A stretch of DNA of 64,000 nt from Pseudomonas sp. Leaf58 (lineage in GTDB: Bacteria > Pseudomonadota > Gammaproteobacteria > Pseudomonadales > Pseudomonadaceae). A program made the position numbers and the translations under genes. Under the pieces are notes generated by a model. The model was not told the DNA's origin. It saw only the letters and a list, made by a program, of their open reading frames with translations, and did no database searches. Positions 58,790 through 64,000 of this stretch are shown one piece after another. The first letter of the stretch is position 1, and each line of letters opens with the position of its first letter. The stretch spans positions 4,779,501 to 4,843,500 of the forward strand of contig NZ_CP032677.1 in assembly GCF_003627215.1 (NCBI RefSeq). The letters run 5' to 3'.

Positions 58790-60688
58790 TCATCGACCGC
58801 GCAGGAAAAGTTTGTCCAGGTCGTCCAGGCCCATCTGGGTCCAGGTGGGACGGCCATGGTTGCACTGGCCGCTGCGCTCGGTGTTTTCCATGTCGCGCAG
58901 CAGGGCGTTCATTTCGGGGATCGCCAAGCGCCGGTTGGCGCGCACCGCGCCGTGGCAGGCCATGGTGCCGAGCAGTTCGTTGAGGTGCGCCTGGATACGG
59001 TCGCTGGTGCCATATTCCATGAGGTCGGCGAGTACATCCTGCACCAGGCGATTGGCTTCGGCCTGCTTCAGCAAGGCCGGAATCTGGCGGATAGCCAAGG
59101 TCTCCGGGCCCAGGCGCTGCAGCTCGAAGCCCAGGCGCTGGAACCACTGTGCGTGCTCCTCGGCGCAGTCGGCTTCACGCTGGCTGAGGGCCAGGGTTTC
59201 GGGCACCAGCAGCGGCTGGCCGCTGAGGCCTTCGCTGGCCATCGCCACCTTCAGGCGCTCGTACATGATGCGCTCATGGGCGGCATGCATGTCCACTAGC
59301 ACTAGGCCGACAGCATTCTCGGCGAGGATGTAAATACCTTTGAGCTGGGCCATGGCATAACCCAGCGGTGGGATATCGCCCTGGCTTTCGGGCAGCGACG
59401 AAGGCACCGCCACACCCTCGCTCATGGGCTTGTAAAACTCGCGATACAGCGCCTGCGCTTCAGCGGCCGGCAACGGTTGCGAAGGCCGTGGGCTGTACTG
59501 ATATTGGTAGCCGGCGCCACTGCCGCCATTGGCGATAGCATGCTGCGGCGCCGGAGGCCGCTCCAGCACCGGCGAGGCCAGGCGCATTTCGCCCTGCGGG
59601 CCAAACTCACCCGCCTGTTGCCCGGTGGGGCGGGCCAGCTCCGGCACGGCGGCCGGCGCAGCCAACTGGTCTTCGGGGCGCACATCGGCCAAGGCACGGT
59701 GCAGGGTGCCGTACAGAAAATCGTGTACCGAGCGCCCCTCGCGGAACCGCACTTCATGCTTGGTCGGGTGCACGTTGACGTCGACACCGTTGGGTTCCAG
59801 CTCCAGGAACAGCACGAAGGTTGGGTGCCGACCATTGAACAGCACGTCACGGTAGGCCTGGCGCACGGCGTGGGCGACCAACTTGTCGCGCACCGCTCGG
59901 CCATTGACGAAGAAGTACTGCAGGTCTGCCTGGCTGCGCGAGAAGGTCGGCAGGCCAACCCAGCCCCACAGGCGCAGGCCGTTGCGCTCGACGTCGATTG
60001 GCAGCGCCTGCTCCAGGAAGCCCGGCCCGCAAATAGCACCCACCCGCCGCGCCCGGGCGGTTTCGTCGTGGGCTTCGTGCAGGCTGAGGATGCTCTTGCC
60101 GTTGTGACGCAGGTGGAAGGCAACGTCGAAGCGGGCCAGAGCCAGCCGGCGGATGACTTCCTGCAGGTGATCGAATTCGGTTTTCTCGGCCTTGAGGAAC
60201 TTGCGGCGGGCCGGGGTATTGAAGAACAGGTCGCGCACCTCCACCGAGGTGCCAACCGGGTGCGCGGCAGGCTGCACGCGCGGGGTCATGTCACGGCCTT
60301 CGGTTTCGACCTGCCAGGCTTCGCTGGCACTGGCCGTGCGCGAGGTCATGGTCAGGCGCGCCACCGAGCTGATCGAGGCCAGCGCCTCACCCCGAAAGCC
60401 CAGGCTCATCACGCCTTCAAGGTCTTCCAGTTCGCGGATTTTGCTGGTGGCGTGACGGGCCAAGGCCAACGGCAGGTCGTCAGCAGAAATACCGCTGCCA
60501 TCATCCCGCACCTTTAGCAGTTTGACACCGCCCTGCTCCACTTCCACATCGATGCGCCGAGCACCGGAGTCCAAGCTGTTTTCCAGCAGCTCTTTAGCAA
60601 CCGAGGCCGGCCGCTCGACAACCTCGCCGGCGGCAATCTGGTTGGCAAGCCGCGGGCTGAGCAGCTGAATGCGTGAACCCCCACTCAT
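58790..60688 (-). CDS. mutL: DNA mismatch repair protein MutL
   Basis: A 632-residue mismatch-repair protein. The GHKL ATPase domain shows [20 protein letters not shown] and [14 protein letters not shown]. The C-terminal domain carries [12 protein letters not shown], matching the endonuclease metal motif of MutL proteins from bacteria without MutH. That fits Pseudomonas, which lacks Dam/MutH-type repair. Its start overlaps the amiB stop by one base. Confidence 0.95.
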   Translation of the reverse strand: MSGGSRIQLLSPRLANQIAAGEVVERPASVAKELLENSLDSGARRIDVEVEQGGVKLLKVRDDGSGISADDLPLALARHATSKIRELEDLEGVMSLGFRGEALASISSVARLTMTSRTASASEAWQVETEGRDMTPRVQPAAHPVGTSVEVRDLFFNTPARRKFLKAEKTEFDHLQEVIRRLALARFDVAFHLRHNGKSILSLHEAHDETARARRVGAICGPGFLEQALPIDVERNGLRLWGWVGLPTFSRSQADLQYFFVNGRAVRDKLVAHAVRQAYRDVLFNGRHPTFVLFLELEPNGVDVNVHPTKHEVRFREGRSVHDFLYGTLHRALADVRPEDQLAAPAAVPELARPTGQQAGEFGPQGEMRLASPVLERPPAPQHAIANGGSGAGYQYQYSPRPSQPLPAAEAQALYREFYKPMSEGVAVPSSLPESQGDIPPLGYAMAQLKGIYILAENAVGLVLVDMHAAHERIMYERLKVAMASEGLSGQPLLVPETLALSQREADCAEEHAQWFQRLGFELQRLGPETLAIRQIPALLKQAEANRLVQDVLADLMEYGTSDRIQAHLNELLGTMACHGAVRANRRLAIPEMNALLRDMENTERSGQCNHGRPTWTQMGLDDLDKLFLRGR

Positions 60689-62118
60689 TATTGCGCGGCC
60701 AGGGTGGTGGCGGGTACATCGAGGCGCTGGCCAACCTTCAGCTCATCGGTCTGGAGGCTGTTGGTGCTGCGCAGGCTGGCCACACTGACCTGATAGCGCA
60801 CAGCCAGCATCGCCAGGGTTTCACCAGGGCGCACCGTGTGCTCACGCGGGCCGGCGGCGATCTTACCGGTATCACGCAGCCAGGCGATGTAGGTGCCAGG
60901 CGGTGGGTTCTGCTGGAAGAACTGACGCACGCCGGTATGGATCGAGCGCGCCAAGGCCTGCTGGTGGCTGCGCGTGGCAAGCTTGGCCGCCTCGTTGGCG
61001 TTGGAGATGAACCCGGTTTCAACGAGGATGGACGGAATGTCTGGCGACTTGAGCACCATGAAGCCTGCCTGCTCCACACGCTGCTTGTGCAGCGAGGTGA
61101 TGCGACCCATGTTACCCAGCACTTTCTGCCCGACGTTGAGGCTGGAACTGAGCGTTGCGGTCATCGACAGGTCAAGCAGCACGCCTGCCAGCATGCGGTC
61201 CTTGTCGTCGAGGCTGACATTGCCAGCACCGCCGATGAGGTCGGAGCGGTTTTCCGTATCCGCCAGCCAGCGTGCGGTCTCGGAGGTGGCGCCACGGTCG
61301 GACAGAGCGAACACCGAGGCACCAAAGGCCGCCTTGGACGGCGCAGCGTCGGCGTGGATCGAGACAAACAGGTCGGCGCCTTTCTTGCGGGCGATCTCGG
61401 TGCGCTTGCGCAGCGGGATGAAGTAATCGCCAGTACGCGTCAGCTCGGCGCGGAAGCCCCGCTCACTGTTGATCTGGCGCTGCAGCTCTTGGGCAATCTG
61501 CAGCACGATGTCTTTTTCATGTTGGCCACGCGAACCGGAGGCACCCGGGTCTTCACCGCCGTGGCCGGCATCGATGGCGACCACAATGTCACGCTTGCCG
61601 CTTGGCACGGGCGGCAACTTGATGGCGGGCTGGGCAGGGCTCACAGGTACCGCCGGCGTTGTCGCAGGCGTTTGCACCGGCGCAGGCGCGGGTGGTGGCG
61701 CGGTGGCGGCGACTGCGTCGGCTTCCTGATCGTACAAGTCGACCACCAGGCGGTTGCCGTACTGGGCATTAGGCGCCAGGGTGAAGCTTTTCGGGGTGAC
61801 CGACTTTTTCAGGTCAACCACCACGCGCAGGTCGGTTGGGGTGCGCTGGGCCGAACGCACGCTGGTGATCGGTGTGTTGGACGTAGCAACGTTCAATGGC
61901 GCAGCCAGGGTCGCGCCATTGATGTCGATAACCAGGCGATCAGGTGCGCTTAAGGTAAAAACGCTGTGCTGCACGGGGCCAGACAGGTCGAAAACCAGCC
62001 GCGTGTTGTCTGGCGCGCGCCACAGGCGCACGCTCTTGACTTGAGTGACGGCCAGAGCGTCAACGGTCACCGTTGTCAGCAGCAGCCCAACGATGGCGAC
62101 CAGTGCGCGTATGCGCAT
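60688..62118 (-). CDS. amiB: N-acetylmuramoyl-L-alanine amidase AmiB
   Basis: A 476-residue periplasmic peptidoglycan amidase for daughter-cell separation. Order: signal peptide (to about residue 23), AMIN domain (about 25-130), Pro/Ala-rich linker, Amidase_3 zinc domain ([36 protein letters not shown]) and a C-terminal LysM motif ([19 protein letters not shown]). It follows tsaE by 11 bp in the operon. Confidence 0.95.
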   Translation of the reverse strand: MRIRALVAIVGLLLTTVTVDALAVTQVKSVRLWRAPDNTRLVFDLSGPVQHSVFTLSAPDRLVIDINGATLAAPLNVATSNTPITSVRSAQRTPTDLRVVVDLKKSVTPKSFTLAPNAQYGNRLVVDLYDQEADAVAATAPPPAPAPVQTPATTPAVPVSPAQPAIKLPPVPSGKRDIVVAIDAGHGGEDPGASGSRGQHEKDIVLQIAQELQRQINSERGFRAELTRTGDYFIPLRKRTEIARKKGADLFVSIHADAAPSKAAFGASVFALSDRGATSETARWLADTENRSDLIGGAGNVSLDDKDRMLAGVLLDLSMTATLSSSLNVGQKVLGNMGRITSLHKQRVEQAGFMVLKSPDIPSILVETGFISNANEAAKLATRSHQQALARSIHTGVRQFFQQNPPPGTYIAWLRDTGKIAAGPREHTVRPGETLAMLAVRYQVSVASLRSTNSLQTDELKVGQRLDVPATTLAAQ

Positions 62119-62129
62119 ACCTACCCCAC

Positions 62130-62603
62130 TTACTGTTTATAGTGTTCGGCCAGTGCAACGCACCAGGCCTCGCCGCGAGCCCCCTGCGGCGAAAGGTTCA
62201 GCGAGCGTCCGCCCGCTTGGGGGCTTATGGTAATGGTCAGGTCAGGCTTTGGCAAAACGCCCGCACCCTTTTCTGGCCACTCGAACAGGCACAGCGGGTC
62301 GCCCTCGAAATAGTCACGAATGCCCATGAACTCCAGCTCTTCCGGATCGACCAGGCGATACAGGTCGAAATGGAAAGCCCGCACCTCACCGATTTCGTAG
62401 GGTTCAACCACGGTAAAGGTCGGGCTTTTCACTGCGCCAGTATGGCCCAGGCCACGGATCAAGCCACGTGACAGCGTGGTTTTGCCCGCGCCCAGGTCAC
62501 CTTCCAGAAAAATCACGCCGTGACCGCTGGTCACCTCGGCCAGTTGTGCGCCGAATTTGACCGTTGCGGCTTCATCGGCCAGAAACAGGTTTAAGCCAGA
62601 CAC
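62130..62603 (-). CDS. tsaE: tRNA threonylcarbamoyladenosine biosynthesis ATPase TsaE
   Basis: A 157-residue P-loop protein needed with TsaB and TsaD for the t6A37 modification of tRNA. Walker A is EGDLGAGKTTLSRGLIRGLG, and SPTFTVVEPY and HFDLYRLVDPEELE are conserved. The start is GTG at 62603 with GGAGGAG upstream; it overlaps the nnrD end by 13 bases. Confidence 0.94.
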   Translation of the reverse strand: MSGLNLFLADEAATVKFGAQLAEVTSGHGVIFLEGDLGAGKTTLSRGLIRGLGHTGAVKSPTFTVVEPYEIGEVRAFHFDLYRLVDPEELEFMGIRDYFEGDPLCLFEWPEKGAGVLPKPDLTITISPQAGGRSLNLSPQGARGEAWCVALAEHYKQ

Positions 62604-63451
62604 GCAGAATGCTCCTCCAACAACTCACGAATGACCGGCGCCAGATCACTGGCCGCCAGGCCTCTACCTTTTACCCCCAGGCGCTCGCCCGCACAGGCGT
62701 GCAGCCAAACCCCCAAGCCAGCGGCGCTCCAGGCGTCCAGGCCTTGGGCCAGCAACGCTGCCAGCACGCCAGTCAGCACATCGCCCAGGCCAGCACCGGC
62801 CATTGCCGGGTGGCCGCGCTCGCACAGCAGCAGCCGCCCGGCCGGGTCGGCCACCAGCGTCCCGGCGCCCTTGAGCACGCAAACACTGTTGTAGCGGCGC
62901 GCCAGTTTACGCGCAGCGCCCGGGCGGTCGGCCTGCACCGCCTCGGTGGCAACGCCCAGCAGGCGCGCCGCCTCTCCCGGGTGCGGGGTAAGGATGCTGC
63001 CACTGGGTAGGGCCAGCGGCATGCGCGCCAGCAAGTTCAGGGCATCGGCATCCCACACCTGCGGGCGCTCGGCATTGGCCACCGCCGACAGCAGGCTGCG
63101 GCCCCATGCCGCCTGCCCCAGGCCAGGGCCTACCACCAGCACTGAAGCGCGCTCCAGCAGGCCCATCAACTGGTTGGCCGACGCCACCCCCAAACACATG
63201 GTTTCGGGCATGCGAGCCAGGCCAGCGACGACATGCTCGGGCCGGGTCGCCACACTAACCAGCCCGGCGCCACAGCGCAGGGCTGCTTCGGCACTGAGCA
63301 GCACGGCGCCCCCGGTACCGAGGTCGCCGCCGACCACCAGCACGTGGCCGAAGTCGCTTTTATGGGCATGCGCATGCCGCGCCGGCAAGTGTGCGACGGT
63401 CACGCTGCTGAGCAGTTGCGGGGCATTGCCAGGGTGTTTGGTCTGCGGCAT
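62591..63451 (-). CDS. nnrD: ADP-dependent (S)-NAD(P)H-hydrate dehydratase
   Basis: A 286-residue ribokinase-like enzyme that repairs damaged NAD(P)H. Motifs GHVLVVGGDLGTGGAVLLSA, VVGPGLG, TPHPGEAARLLG and GAGLGDVLTG fit the YjeF C-terminal family. The N-terminal epimerase domain found fused in E. coli is absent here. The ATG at 63451 is chosen; the frame extends 21 codons upstream. Confidence 0.93.
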   Translation of the reverse strand: MPQTKHPGNAPQLLSSVTVAHLPARHAHAHKSDFGHVLVVGGDLGTGGAVLLSAEAALRCGAGLVSVATRPEHVVAGLARMPETMCLGVASANQLMGLLERASVLVVGPGLGQAAWGRSLLSAVANAERPQVWDADALNLLARMPLALPSGSILTPHPGEAARLLGVATEAVQADRPGAARKLARRYNSVCVLKGAGTLVADPAGRLLLCERGHPAMAGAGLGDVLTGVLAALLAQGLDAWSAAGLGVWLHACAGERLGVKGRGLAASDLAPVIRELLEEHSACLA

Positions 63452-63516
63452 GGGGTCAAAGGCTCCAATGTCTGGCAGAATTATACGCACCTGAGCCCGT
63501 ATTGCCTTGCCCATCC

Positions 63517-64000
63517 ATGCCCACCTGCACGCCTGACCTCGCCCAACTGGCCCAATCCATCAAGATTTGGGGCCAAGAACTCGGCTTTGCCCACGTTGGC
63601 ATCGCCGGGGTCGACCTTGGCGAACACGAAAACCACTTGCAGCGCTGGCTCGACGCCGGCTACCAAGGCGAGATGGAATACCTTGGCGCCCACGGCAGCA
63701 AACGCGCACACCCCGAGCAGTTGATCCCCGGCACGGTGCGCGTGGTCTCGCTGCGCATGGACTATTTGCCCGGCGACACGCAGATGGCTCAGCGCCTGGC
63801 GCAACCAGAAACCGCCTATGTGTCGCGCTACGCGTTGGGCCGGGATTATCACAAGCTGGTGCGCAAGCGCGTGCAGTTCCTGGCTGACCGCATCCAGGAG
63901 GCCATTGGCCCGTTCGGTTACCGCGCCTTCGTCGACAGCGCCCCGGTGCTGGAAAAGGCCCTGGCCGAGCAGGCCGGGCTGGGCTGGATCGGCAAGAACA
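63517..64000 (+). CDS. queG: Epoxyqueuosine reductase, N-terminal part (truncated by window edge)
   Basis: 161 codons are visible before the right edge. The protein reduces epoxyqueuosine to queuosine in tRNA with cobalamin and Fe-S clusters. WGQELGFAHVGIAGVDL, YVSRYALGRDYHKLVRKR and DSAPVLEKALAEQAGLGWIGKN are QueG signatures; the C-terminal 4Fe-4S cysteines lie beyond the window. It is divergent from nnrD with 65 bp between the starts. Confidence 0.94.
   Translation, partial: MPTCTPDLAQLAQSIKIWGQELGFAHVGIAGVDLGEHENHLQRWLDAGYQGEMEYLGAHGSKRAHPEQLIPGTVRVVSLRMDYLPGDTQMAQRLAQPETAYVSRYALGRDYHKLVRKRVQFLADRIQEAIGPFGYRAFVDSAPVLEKALAEQAGLGWIGKN

Overview
This is a stretch of a fluorescent-pseudomonad chromosome, most likely from the Pseudomonas putida group. 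The supporting evidence is high GC content, about twenty intergenic copies of the roughly 35-bp REP palindrome typical of P. putida (core GCGGGTAAACCCGCTCCTACAG), and gene order (urtABCDE, cbpAM/yegD, osmE, desT, liv/bra cluster, pncB-nadE-azu, ygiQ, dnaB, rpsF-rplI, rnr, tRNA-Leu, purA-hisZ, hflCKX-hfq-miaA-mutL-amiB-tsaE-nnrD, queG). The species call is inferred from memory of such genomes, not from a search. Almost all genes are core; there is no prophage, transposase or CRISPR array.

Layout. Positions 1-3805: copper module (truncated DUF2946 protein, OprC-type TonB receptor, PepSY membrane protein). 4039-5445: CycA-like amino-acid permease. 5634-11304: urea ABC transporter urtABCDE behind a good sigma-54 promoter, followed by a phosphinothricin-type acetyltransferase. 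11978-14675: chaperone locus cbpA-cbpM divergent from yegD. 14712-24763: miscellaneous genes (AI-2E-type permease, PsiF, AraC regulator, EamA exporter, lipase, OsmE, ferritin-like protein, AsmA, an exported protein made of seven 15-residue repeats, DesT, an AGE-family epimerase). 24844-25611: an SDR enzyme, followed by a 0.6-kb gene-free segment rich in DnaA boxes. 26206-31298: branched-chain amino-acid transporter livKHMGF (minus strand) with a consensus sigma-54 promoter. 31808-34408: NAD salvage pair pncB-nadE and azurin with an ANR-type box. 34868-37168: ygiQ.

37169-38386 is a 1.2-kb gene-poor segment with a 111-bp-arm inverted repeat, a REP doublet between two halves of a decayed small gene, and a dense set of inverted repeats that look like a structured element. 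38387-45547: replication, ribosome and RNA-decay genes dnaB, rplI, a DUF2232 protein, rpsR, rpsF, rlmB, rnr. 45818-46113: two identical tRNA-Leu(CAG) genes and a terminator. 46354-48932: iron-type ABC binding protein and permease without an ATPase. 48970-50904: chemoreceptor. 51163-63451: purA, hisZ and the large minus-strand superoperon nnrD-tsaE-amiB-mutL-miaA-hfq-hflX-hflK-hflC. 63517 to the end: 5' part of queG.

The two nitrogen-source transporters (urt and liv) both carry GG-N10-GC sigma-54 promoters, which suggests nitrogen-status (NtrC) control of both. The parts least explained by known genes are the DnaA-box cluster (25760-26169), the 45-bp tandem-repeat exported protein (22331-22783), the repeats upstream of livK (31408-31548) and the structured segment at 37287-38205.
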